Positions 45,942-53,895 of a stretch of 64,000 nucleotides of DNA are shown here, in pieces. Source of the DNA: Saccharopolyspora spinosa NRRL 18395. GTDB taxonomy: Bacteria > Actinomycetota > Actinomycetes > Mycobacteriales > Pseudonocardiaceae. The notes below the pieces were generated by a model. It did not search any database, had not been told where the DNA came from, and saw nothing but the letters and a program-made list of their open reading frames with translations. The stretch covers positions 877,089-941,088 of the forward strand of contig NZ_GL877879.1 of NCBI RefSeq assembly GCF_000194155.1, given 5' to 3'. A program made the translations under genes and the position numbers. Position 1 is the first letter of the stretch, and the number at the start of each line of letters is the position of its first letter.

Positions 45942-46972
45942 CCGAGAACAAGATCACACCTGGAGCCGGCCCCGAGGAAATCGAAGCGGCCCGGGTACTA
46001 CTCGCCCGCCTCGGCGTCTGCCCGGACGACCTCGTCACCACCCCCTCCACGCGACCACCCGCTCCGACCTTCACCGAGTACATCCCCCAGGTCTCCGACG
46101 CCGTCAGCACCGGAACCCGGCGCGTGTACGGCACCTACTGGAAACGCGTAGCGACCGAATGGGGCGACCGGCGACTGAACGAACCGACACCGCTGGAGAT
46201 CAAGCAGCTCGCCGAGAAGATCCGCAGCCAGGTGGTCGTCCGCCGCAACGCCCGCGGCGGACGCGGCGCCGCCGAACACCTCATCGCCGCCTTGCGCTGC
46301 CTCTACAACCACGCCGTCGACGACGGTGTGATCAGCGAGGCCGACAACCCCGCGAAGAAAGCACCCAAACCACGCCGCCTGCCCAGCACACGCCGTGGCC
46401 TGCCGGACTCCCGGCTGGAGGAAATCAACCACGTCGCCGCCACCACCGGCAACGACCCCGTACTGGACACCCTCATCCTCCGGCTACACACCGAAACAGC
46501 CTGCCGCCGGGGAGGAGCACTCGCCCTCACACCCCGAGACCTCGACCCCGACCAATGCCTGATCCTGCTCCACGAAAAAGGAGGCACCGTCCGCTGGCAG
46601 CCCGTCTCCCCCACCCTCATGACCCACCTCCGCGACCACACCGAACAACGCGGCGCAGCCGCATCAGGCGGACAACTCCTCCGCTACACCAACGGAGACC
46701 CCATCACCACCCGACGCTACGACCACCTCTTTACCCGACTCGGCAACCATCTCCCCTGGGTCGCCACCCAGCAGATCAGCATCCACTGGCTTCGCCACAC
46801 CACGCTGACCTGGGTCGAACGTAACTTTGGCTACGCCGTGGCCCGGGCCTTCGCCGGCCACACCAACAACAACGGCGACTCCGCAACCACCACCTACACC
46901 CGAGCCAGCATCCACGAAATCGCCAGCGCACTCACCGCACTCACCGGCGAACCCCACCCACTAACAACCTAA
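45938..46972 (+). CDS. Tyrosine-type site-specific integrase
   Basis: A 344-residue integrase. A core-binding domain (TFTEYIPQVSDAVSTGTRRV, YGTYWKRVATEW) precedes the catalytic domain with Arg in TACRRGGALALTPRDL, Lys region HEKGGTVRWQPV, ISIHWLRHTTLTWVE, His in FAGHTNNNG and Tyr in TTTYTRASIHEI. It overlaps the AbrB-type gene by four bases. It lies just downstream of tRNA-Leu, the usual place for an integrase gene of a tRNA-targeted element. Its last 20 codons and terminator are duplicated downstream at 47121-47293. The protein appears intact. Confidence 0.88.
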   Translation: MTENKITPGAGPEEIEAARVLLARLGVCPDDLVTTPSTRPPAPTFTEYIPQVSDAVSTGTRRVYGTYWKRVATEWGDRRLNEPTPLEIKQLAEKIRSQVVVRRNARGGRGAAEHLIAALRCLYNHAVDDGVISEADNPAKKAPKPRRLPSTRRGLPDSRLEEINHVAATTGNDPVLDTLILRLHTETACRRGGALALTPRDLDPDQCLILLHEKGGTVRWQPVSPTLMTHLRDHTEQRGAAASGGQLLRYTNGDPITTRRYDHLFTRLGNHLPWVATQQISIHWLRHTTLTWVERNFGYAVARAFAGHTNNNGDSATTTYTRASIHEIASALTALTGEPHPLTT

Positions 46973-47002
46973 AACCCGAATACCCGACAAACACCCAACG
47001 CC

Positions 47003-47029
47003 AGAGGCCCGGCACCCATCCGGGCCTCT
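47003..47029 (+). terminator. Integrase terminator (copy 1)
   Basis: AGAGGCCCGG-CACCCAT-CCGGGCCTCT is a perfect 10-bp stem with a 7-base loop, 31 bases after the integrase stop. Confidence 0.8.
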
Positions 47030-47211
47030 CGCGCCGATGCTTGCGGTGGGCAATCGACCATGATCCCGATCATTACAACGGTACGGTCGAGGATCTGGGC
47101 ATCGCCGAAAGGGCTGCCGTCCACGAAATCGCCAGCGCACTCGCCGCACTCACCGGCGAACCCCACCCACTAACAACCTAAAACCCGAACACCCGACAAC
47201 CACCCAACTCA

Positions 47212-47238
47212 AGAGGCCCGGCACCCATCCGGGCCTCT
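47212..47238 (+). terminator. Duplicated terminator (copy 2)
   Basis: This hairpin is identical to the one at 47003-47029 and lies at the same distance after the duplicated integrase stop codon. Confidence 0.8.
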
Positions 47239-47361
47239 CCCACCGATACTTGTGGTGGGCAAATCGACCATGATCCCGATCGTTACAACGGTGCGCCTGC
47301 CGGAAATCTGGTCCGCCCAGGTCATCGGGCTTGCAGTCTCCCGCCGGATGTCCTAGAGGCC

Positions 47362-47641
47362 AGATACCGAGGATGAATTCGATCACAGAGAGGTGAGTAC
47401 CGACACTTCGCCGTGAACTCCTCGACCGGACTCTCATCTGGAACAAGCGCCATCTCCACCACGCGCTCCACGATTTCGAACAGCACTACAATGCGCACCG
47501 GCTCCACCAGGCCATGAACCAGGCAGCACCGCTACGCGCCGCCCCTCAACCGATCACCGACTCCGATCGGATAGCCGACCTCAAGATACGCCGACACGAC
47601 CGCCTGCCAGGAATCCTCCACGAATATCAACATACTGTCTG
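47362..47641 (+). pseudogene. IS3-type transposase C-terminal fragment
   Basis: The plus strand encodes PRMNSITER, a TGA in place of the conserved Trp, then RRELLDRTLIWNKRHLHHAL, HYNAHRLHQAMNQAAPLR and IRRHDRLPGILHEYQHTV followed by a stop. It is homologous to, but clearly diverged from, the C-terminus of the 58-61 kb copies. The flank TGACCTGCACGGAT after the stop matches the right end of those copies, so this marks one IS terminus. Confidence 0.8.
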
Positions 47642-47664
47642 ACCTGCACGGATGAGATTTTCGG

Positions 47665-48535
47665 CAGGCGCAGTAGCGGGCGAGATCGATCACGACCTCA
47701 CCACTGGCGTCCACGCCGCTGGTCGGCGCTTGGCCGGTGCGCTGGGCGCGCAGGGCGTCGGCGGCTGCTCGTGCGTCCGGTCCGGGTGGGATGCGCTGCT
47801 TGCTGCGGTGCGGCCGCGTGGTGGTGGTGGCGGCCAGGGCGGCTTTCTCGAGCGCTAGGACGTGGCCGTGGGCGGTGGTGGCGGCCAGGGCGGCTTTCTC
47901 GAGCGCTAGGACGTGGCCGTGGTCGCGGACCATAACGCCGGCGCCCTCGGGCGCCAAGGTGTGGCGGGCGATCACCGTCCCGGACTCGGTGGCGACATCC
48001 ACGTGGCCGGCACCGAGCCGGTGGGAGACGGTGACGGTGGCGCCGGCGAGTTCGGGGGCGACGCTGTAGCGGTTGCCGCGGAAGGACACCAGCGCCTGCG
48101 CCGAGACGACCCTGGTGACCACCAGGGTGGCCGGGAACGGGTCCGCGGGCGGGGCGCGCAGCGGCTCGGCCGCGGCGACGGTGGCCACACTGGCTTTGCC
48201 ATCCGCGGTGGCGCGCAGCCGGGTATCACCCCGGATGGAGCACCAGTCGTCGAGCCGCTGCTGGGTCTGCTCGGGCGTGACATCGTCAGGCAAAGTGCGC
48301 CAGAACCGTTGCGCCGCAACATGATTGGCTTTCTCCACGACGCCCTTGCGATTACCTCGCTGCGGTGGGCATGCCCGCACCGCGACGCCATAGTGCTTGG
48401 CCACGGCCGAGAACGAGGCCTGCACCCGACCGGACTCGGGGTTGATGACGGTGGCCATCCGGTCGAACCGCCACGCCCGGGTCAACCCGCCCAACGCGCG
48501 GGTAACCCGGTCCAGCCCATCGATCAGGTGCGGCT
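47665..48535 (-). pseudogene. IS21-type (Mu-like) transposase, C-terminal part
   Basis: The reverse strand from about 48535 encodes HLIDGLDRVTRALGGLTRAW, RFDRMATVINPESGRVQASF and GNRKGVVEKANHVAAQRFWR of the rve catalytic domain. It continues into the Mu-transposase-C-like beta barrel (LVVTRVVSAQALVSFRGNRY). The N-terminal HTH and first catalytic Asp are missing, and near 47665 it runs into IS3 sequence. Its late region contains a 17-codon tandem duplication. Confidence 0.75.
47826..47927. repeat. 51-bp tandem duplication in the IS21 remnant
   Basis: Two adjacent 51-base units repeat 17 codons (HGHVLALEKAALAATT on the reverse strand) in frame. The landmark CTCGAGCGCTAGG occurs at 47847 and again at 47898. 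Confidence 0.85.
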
Positions 48536-48649
48536 GATCAGTACTTTCCCGCTGTCCGCGCGGACCGCTTCAACAGTGCGCCACGGGTACCCGGGGCAGA
48601 GCGCTTCGAGTTGGGAGAGCAGTCGCCGCCGACTTCGCCGAACTGATCC

Positions 48650-49031
48650 CCTTGCACCACAACGGATTCCGCCACGACAGCATCCGCCGACCGACCGGGC
48701 CGATGCTCGTGCGCCCCCCCGGTTTATCGACGAACTGGATCCAGCAACAGAAATCGCGGGCCTCAACCTGGGTCGCTTGATCCCAGGACACCCCCACCGC
48801 CCATAAGAACCGGAACCACCGCAGCAAAGCCATCGCATACGACCGCTGCGTGCTCACCGCCCGCCCACACGCCCGCAGATCCTTCAGGCACTCCGCAACC
48901 GGCACCAACACCGCACCATGCGGATCAAGCAGCCGCCACGGCTCCCACACATCGCCGGTCTCCATCAACGAGCCCGCCGACGGCACGACCAACCCCGCCA
49001 GATCCCTCGGCTGTCCCTCGGACACGATCAT
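48650..49031 (-). pseudogene. N-terminal fragment of a phage-type tyrosine integrase
   Basis: From an ATG at 49031 the reverse strand reads MIVSEGQPRDLAGLVVPSAG, then VAECLKDLRACGRAVSTQRS, YAMALLRWFRFLWAVGVSWD and ARDFCCWIQFVDKPGG. This is the core-binding (SAM-like) domain of an actinobacterial integrase. The catalytic domain is missing. It is bounded on one side by IS256 sequence and on the other by IS21 sequence. Confidence 0.7.
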
Positions 49032-49084
49032 GGCGCAGGACCGTAGCGCCACCCACCCTGAACTGCAAAAACACCCCACTAGTT

Positions 49085-49205
49085 CAGTCAATAGATGCAC
49101 CACACAGGTCTGCACGATCGCCTTGTCCCAGACCGTGGTGACCGCGTCGGGCAGGCCTTTGAGCCCGTCGCAGACGACCATGAGCACATCCTGGGTGCCA
49201 CGGTT
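49085..49205 (-). pseudogene. IS256-type transposase fragment
   Basis: The reverse strand encodes KNRGTQDVLMVVCDGLKGLP then DAVTTVWDKAIVQTCVVHLL, a conserved part of the IS256 (mutator-type) catalytic domain. Only about 40 codons remain. The fragment is fused to the integrase remnant. Confidence 0.8.
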
Positions 49206-49452
49206 TTTGATCTCGGGTGGAAACAGCTCCGCCGCGACGGCGTGGATGATCGTGCCTTTCCTGCACGGATACCGACAAGTGCCCTGGCGCGACCTGCTTG
49301 AGCGCGGCAGGGGCGTCGTTCCCGCAGAAGCGGGCCGTCGACGGGGCTGTGTGGTCTCGCCGGCGTGGGGCGGGTCCGCCTTACGGCACATTCCGGTCAG
49401 CCGATGTCGCGAGTGTGCCTTGCCGACGATCCGGACATTGGCCCGAATGATA

Positions 49453-49482
49453 CCTAGAGCTACAATGCATTATAGATCTAGG
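49453..49482. promoter_or_regulatory. 30-bp inverted repeat upstream of the PadR gene
   Basis: The half-sites CCTAGAGCTACAATG (49453-49467) and CATTATAGATCTAGG (49468-49482) match at 13 of 15 positions when one is reversed. The repeat is centred on ATGCAT and ends 23 bases before the PadR start codon. This is a typical location for a PadR self-operator. Confidence 0.6.
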
Positions 49483-49505
49483 CACTAGGCGTGGGAGGTG
49501 GTTTG

Positions 49506-49877
49506 GTGAGGGTCACCAAAGATCTCGTGGCCGCCTCGGCGTCACCGATGGTGCTGGGCATCCTGGCCGAGGGGGAAAGCTACGGCTACGCCATCCTCAG
49601 GCGGATCAACGAGTTGTCCGGTGGAGAGCTGGACTGGACCGAGGGGCTGCTTTACCCGTTGCTGCATCGGCTTGAACGCCTCGGCTATGTGGAGTCGAGC
49701 TGGCAGTCGGTTACCGGGGAGCGGCGGCGCAAGTACTACCGCATCACCAGCAGTGGCTTGGCTGAGCTTGCCGAGCAACGCCGCCAGTGGGACACGGTGG
49801 TGGATGCGCTTAAGAAGGTCTGGCTCGCCGCCGGTGATTTGACGACGATAGCGAGCCCGCTGGAGGGCCAGGCATGA
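49506..49877 (+). CDS. PadR-family transcriptional regulator
   Basis: A 123-residue winged-helix repressor. The core reads MVLGILAEGESYGYAILRRI, then LDWTEGLLYPLLHRLERLGY and RRRKYYRITSSGLAELAEQR, all conserved PadR features. The GTG at 49506 has GGGAGG about eight bases upstream. It overlaps the next gene by four bases (ATGA). PadR proteins often repress an adjacent membrane-protein gene and sense envelope stress or small molecules. A large inverted repeat at 49453-49482 is the likely operator. Confidence 0.92.
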   Translation: MRVTKDLVAASASPMVLGILAEGESYGYAILRRINELSGGELDWTEGLLYPLLHRLERLGYVESSWQSVTGERRRKYYRITSSGLAELAEQRRQWDTVVDALKKVWLAAGDLTTIASPLEGQA

Positions 49878-51247
49878 CAGCACCAGACGGTCAGAGCGAA
49901 CTGGAGCACCAGTTCGCTCAGTGGCGTCACTACGTGCAGCGTCGCCCAGAGTTACGGCGCTCCGACGCGGAAGAGCTCGAAGACCATCTCCGGGATTCCG
50001 TCGATGAGCTCATCGCCGTTGGGCTACGCGCCGACGAGGCGTTCCTGGTCGCGGTCAAACGCATGGGTGGCCTGGATGACCTCTCCCGCGAGTTCGCCCG
50101 TGAGCATTCCGAACGGCTGTGGAAGCAACTGGTTCTGACTGGCGAGACCGATAGCCCGGTGGCGGACACCCGGCCGCGGCGTGACCTGCTCGCGATCGTC
50201 ATCTGCGCGGCGGGCGCGGCAGCATCGGTCAAGGCGCCGGCGCTGTTCGGGATGAACATCCACGAGGATGCCGCGTTCTACGGGCCCAACGTCGGCCTGT
50301 TCGCGCTGCCCTGGCTAGCCGCCTTCCTGGCCTGGCGCCGTCAGGCCAGGCCAGTGCTGATCGCGGTACTGGCGGCGTTGTTCGGGCTCGGCGCCGTGGC
50401 GGCCAATGTCTACCCGCTCGCGGAGGACTCCCAGTCGGTGGTCCTGACCAGCATCCATCTCCCGATCGCCCTGTGGTTCGTGGTCGGTTTAGCCTACGTG
50501 GCCGACGATCTGCGCTCCGCGCGCCGACGAATGGACTTCATCCGCTTCACCGGCGAATGGTTCATCTACCTCTCGCTCATCGGCTCCGGCGGCGGTGGGC
50601 TGATCGCGTTCATTTTCGGAACCTTCAAAGCCATCGGAATCGTCCCGGAGGAGTTCATCACGCAGTGGGTTCTTCCCTGCGGTGGTGTGGCAGCGGTAGT
50701 GGTCGCCGGGTGGCTCGTCGAGGCCAAGCAGAGCGTTATCGAGAACATAGCCCCGGTACTCGCGAGACTGTTCACCCCGCTGTTCACCGTCATGATGCTG
50801 GCGTTCCTCGTCACCCTCGGCTGGACCAGCGTCGGCATCGATGTCGAGCGGGAAGCGCTGATCCTGTTCGACCTCCTGCTGGCCGTGGTACTGGGCTTGC
50901 TGCTCTACTCAATCTCAGCCCGCGATCCGCTGGCCCCGTCCGGCCTGTTCGACAAGCTGCAGCTCGCCCTCGTGCTCAGCGCGTTGGCCATCGACGTGCT
51001 GGTACTGCTGGCAATCACCGGACGCATCACCGAGTACGGCACCACACCCAACAAGGCGGCCGCGCTCGGCGAGAACGTCATCCTGCTGGCCAATCTCGCC
51101 TGGTCCGCATGGCTGGTGGCGGGATTCGTCCGCCGGACCACACCGTTCACAGCGCTCGAGCGCTGGCAGACCGGCTACCTCCCCGTGTACGCCGCGTGGG
51201 CCTGGATCGTCGCCCTGGTCTTTCCCCCATTGTTCAGCCACCTCTGA
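49874..51247 (+). CDS. HAAS (permease prefix domain 1) membrane protein
   Basis: A 457-residue protein. The N-terminal 75 residues form the helical HAAS/permease-prefix domain: RSDAEELEDHLRDSVDELIA then VGLRADEAFLVAVKRMGGLD. The rest contains about ten to eleven hydrophobic helices. HAAS domains couple to PadR regulators, and the ATGA overlap with the PadR gene fits. The membrane part resembles DUF4153-like proteins, but I cannot name its function. It could sense envelope conditions, or serve as a transporter for the adjoining biosynthetic cluster. Confidence 0.82.
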   Translation: MTAPDGQSELEHQFAQWRHYVQRRPELRRSDAEELEDHLRDSVDELIAVGLRADEAFLVAVKRMGGLDDLSREFAREHSERLWKQLVLTGETDSPVADTRPRRDLLAIVICAAGAAASVKAPALFGMNIHEDAAFYGPNVGLFALPWLAAFLAWRRQARPVLIAVLAALFGLGAVAANVYPLAEDSQSVVLTSIHLPIALWFVVGLAYVADDLRSARRRMDFIRFTGEWFIYLSLIGSGGGGLIAFIFGTFKAIGIVPEEFITQWVLPCGGVAAVVVAGWLVEAKQSVIENIAPVLARLFTPLFTVMMLAFLVTLGWTSVGIDVEREALILFDLLLAVVLGLLLYSISARDPLAPSGLFDKLQLALVLSALAIDVLVLLAITGRITEYGTTPNKAAALGENVILLANLAWSAWLVAGFVRRTTPFTALERWQTGYLPVYAAWAWIVALVFPPLFSHL

Positions 51248-51734
51248 CCAGGTCCCGGCCAATGACGCCAATAGCGACAACCGGACCGGTTTCGCGGACA
51301 CGAGTAGCAACACCGCGATCCAACCGAGTCGATCAGGGGCCGTTCCGTTGGTTTCTGCTGTTCCGATCCAGTCACAACTCCCGCTTGGCGGGGTTTCTGT
51401 CGGACCCGTGCCGAGCATCGGGCTACGTGCCACCCACGAGCGCGCTCGACGGACCAGCTCACCGAGAAGTAGGTCGGAGCACCGTTAGCGGGAAAAGTGG
51501 GGTTATCGGCGTTGCACTAAGCACGATGGACCATTTGAGGTAATGCGATGTAGCCCAACCGGCTGGTTGGCGTGTTGATGTTGCGGTTGAATGCCGCGTT
51601 ACGCGTCCCGGGCAAATTCGACTTAAATGTCGCCTGTATCACAATTCTGTTACTTCTGACGGACTGTCGCTTAGAGTACCTCTCCGGGTTCAGCCAGCGA
51701 TAAATAGTCGCTGGCTCCGTCTGGGGGGATGGGA
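51248..51734. other. Intergenic region before the biosynthetic cluster
   Basis: No gene is recognised. The second half (51530-51730) is AT-richer and should contain the promoter for the six-gene cluster. No clear consensus promoter or inverted repeat was found. Confidence 0.4.
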
Positions 51735-52982
51735 ATGTCGCCGAGGCTGCTGCTTCTGGGTGCCGGTGATCCGGATTATCGAGGATATTCGCTCGAAGCA
51801 TTGGCGAGCAATTTCCGGGTAACCCTTCTCGACGCATCCGCCAACGAATGGCAGAGGAGCGTCGTCGACGAGCACGTCGACCTTGCGCATCGCGACCCGG
51901 CACTCGTTTCCGACTACGTCGACCGTAACCAGGGTCGCTTTGACGGAATCTTCACCTATGACGAGTTCTCTGTCGAAGCGGCGGCCGAGGCCGGCGCAGA
52001 CGCTGGCTTGCGCGCTAACCCGGTCGCGACCGCCCGGGCATGCCGGGACAAGGCTGAGATGCGGGCACGGCTGGCGGCCGGCAACGTCCCGTCGGCCCGC
52101 AGCGTCCAGGTCGACTCCCGCGACGCGGCGCGGGGTGCAGCCCGGGAAATCGGCTACCCGGTCGTGCTGAAGCCGCAAGCGCTGGCCGGGAGCATCGGCG
52201 TGATCCGGGTCGACGCCGACTCCGAGCTGGAGGTCGCCTACGACATCGCCAGCAACTCGGGCCACGGGACGTACGGCTCATCCGACAGGCGGCTCCTGGT
52301 CGAGGAATACCTCGACGGGCCGGAGATCTCGGTGGAGTGCGTCGTCCAGGACGGCGTTCCCGAGGTCCTGGCCATCACACGCAAGTCTCTCGGGCCAGCA
52401 CCGTATTTCGAGGAGATCGGGCACGTGGTCGCGCCGGGGGAGCCGGTGACCGCCGACGACTCCACGATCGTCTCGGTGGTCCGGGCCGCGAACTCGGCCG
52501 TCGAGATCGCCTGGGGCGCGACCCACACCGAGTTGCGGCTGACCCGCACCGGGCCCCGCGTGGTCGAGATCGGAGCCCGGCCCGGCGGCGACCTGATCCC
52601 GCTGCTCGTGCGGCTGGCGACCGGGAGGGACCAGGTCGTCGAGGCCGCCGCCGCGGTGTGCGGGGTGGGCCTGCCGGCCGTGCCCGCAGGCCCCGAAGGG
52701 GGCGGGCCGGCGGCCGCTGCGATCCGCTTCATCTACCCGCCGGCGGAGAGCAGGCTGGTGGGCCTGCACCTCGACCCAGAGATCGAGTCCGCTCCCTGGC
52801 TGCATGCCTTCACGCGTGAGGTCGAATTCGGAACCGTGCTCCGGACGCCACCCCACGCCTTTCTCGATCGCATCGGATTCGCCGTCGTCCGGGCTGAATC
52901 CACCAATCGCTGTCAGCAGTATCTCGACGCCGTCGAGAACGGACTGACCGTCAGCTGCAATCGATTGGCCGACGCCGTCTGA
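51735..52982 (+). CDS. ATP-grasp ligase (L-amino-acid ligase type)
   Basis: About 415 residues. The ATP-grasp fold is clear: an N-terminal Rossmann-like start LLLLGAGDPDYRGYSLEALA, the YPVVLKPQALAGSIGVIRVD lysine and loop, LLVEEYLDGPEISVECVVQD, and the metal-binding acidic pair in VVEIGARPGGDLIPLLV. The family joins an acyl-phosphate to an amine; this subtype usually makes a dipeptide or amino-acid amide. ATGs at 51729 and 51735 are both preceded by a G-run; spacing favours 51735. It is the first gene of a six-gene same-strand cluster, and its product probably joins an amino acid modified by the next enzyme to a second one. Confidence 0.88.
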   Translation: MSPRLLLLGAGDPDYRGYSLEALASNFRVTLLDASANEWQRSVVDEHVDLAHRDPALVSDYVDRNQGRFDGIFTYDEFSVEAAAEAGADAGLRANPVATARACRDKAEMRARLAAGNVPSARSVQVDSRDAARGAAREIGYPVVLKPQALAGSIGVIRVDADSELEVAYDIASNSGHGTYGSSDRRLLVEEYLDGPEISVECVVQDGVPEVLAITRKSLGPAPYFEEIGHVVAPGEPVTADDSTIVSVVRAANSAVEIAWGATHTELRLTRTGPRVVEIGARPGGDLIPLLVRLATGRDQVVEAAAAVCGVGLPAVPAGPEGGGPAAAAIRFIYPPAESRLVGLHLDPEIESAPWLHAFTREVEFGTVLRTPPHAFLDRIGFAVVRAESTNRCQQYLDAVENGLTVSCNRLADAV

Positions 52983-53109
52983 TCGACCTTCCGAAACGCA
53001 GGAAATCCGACTCGGGCCGATGGCGTCCCCGGAGTTGCAATCTCAGCGGGGTGAGTGGTTACGCACTCGCTTATCGAAAAAGCGGAAATAGAGGAAATAA
53101 GGAGGACAT

Positions 53110-53895
53110 ATGCCCGCAATCGCCACAATCCGGGAGTCGCTGGACTCCATTCGAGCGGCCATCGACGACCACTTCGCGTCCGAGGCGATGCAGTCGCAGA
53201 TTCCCGATCTACGTCGCAGTTACCAGGAAACCGACTTCGCCGAGATCATCGGATTCACCCCGCCTTGGGTGTTCGACACCGCCCTCCGCGAGGTCGAGGA
53301 GCTCTTCGACCGGCAGGCGAACCGGCGCGACATCGTCGTCGCCCAGAGCGGCAACACCCCGCGCAAATACTCCAACCTCGACCGCGACGCGCTCGCGGCC
53401 GGCAGCACCGTCGTCCCGGAGTTGTTCGACAGCCGCGCGCTGCGGAGTTACCTCGATCAGATCGTCGGCGAGACTGTTCTGCCGGTGCCCTACACGCCCG
53501 AGGAGTACATCGCCGCGCGGCTGCACCAGGCCGGTGACGTGCACGGATGGCACTGGGACGACTACACCTGGGCGCTCGTCTGGATCTTCAAGATTCCGGA
53601 CCAGACGATCGGTGGCAGTGTCGACTTCATCGCGCGCGCCCCGTGGGACCGCGAGAATCCGCGGGTCGACGAGCTCGTCGCGAAGGGTCCGGTGGCCAGC
53701 CGGCACCCGGGCGTCGGGAACGCGTACCTGCTCAAGGCCGACACTGCGCTGCACCGGGTCGCGCCACTCTCCGAGGACGCCGAGCGAATGATCGTCTGCT
53801 ACACATTCGCCACCGAGTCGGACCTGACCCGGCCCGTCGACCACTCCAGCATGGAGGACCTGTACCCGGAGGCCCACGAGCGGCACTTCGGATGA
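53110..53895 (+). CDS. BesD/HalD-family Fe(II)/2-oxoglutarate enzyme with HxD triad (predicted amino-acid hydroxylase)
   Basis: A 261-residue nonheme iron enzyme. HGWHWDDYTWALVWIFK carries His148 and Asp150, and LHRVAPL carries the distal His215. From memory of the lysine halogenase BesD, its residues R74, E120, H134, H137, G139, D140, H204 and T221 align with R85, E131, H145, H148, D150, D151, H215 and T232 here at a constant offset of 11. The Gly that opens the chloride site in BesD is Asp here, so hydroxylation is expected in place of chlorination. D151 and E131 correspond to residues that hold the side-chain amine of lysine, suggesting a free basic amino acid as substrate. A strong AAGGAGG precedes the ATG. 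It overlaps the methyltransferase gene by four bases. Confidence 0.82.
   Translation: MPAIATIRESLDSIRAAIDDHFASEAMQSQIPDLRRSYQETDFAEIIGFTPPWVFDTALREVEELFDRQANRRDIVVAQSGNTPRKYSNLDRDALAAGSTVVPELFDSRALRSYLDQIVGETVLPVPYTPEEYIAARLHQAGDVHGWHWDDYTWALVWIFKIPDQTIGGSVDFIARAPWDRENPRVDELVAKGPVASRHPGVGNAYLLKADTALHRVAPLSEDAERMIVCYTFATESDLTRPVDHSSMEDLYPEAHERHFG

Larger units (their letters stand above)
46912..47293. repeat. Direct duplication of the integrase 3' end
   Basis: Bases 46912-47083 and 47121-47293 are about 90% identical direct repeats, separated by 37 bases. Each covers the last 20 codons of the integrase (HEIASALTALTGEPHPLTT in copy 1), its stop, the hairpin terminator and about 80 bases of following DNA. 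Confidence 0.9.

Noticed and set aside
45300..49500. A direct repeat of the tRNA-Leu 3' end marking an attR site
   Set aside because: I scanned downstream for a copy of the T-arm and acceptor sequence and did not find one within this stretch.
53110..53895. Calling this gene a radical halogenase
   Set aside because: The residue that must be Gly or Ala for chloride binding is Asp150, so the evidence points to hydroxylation.
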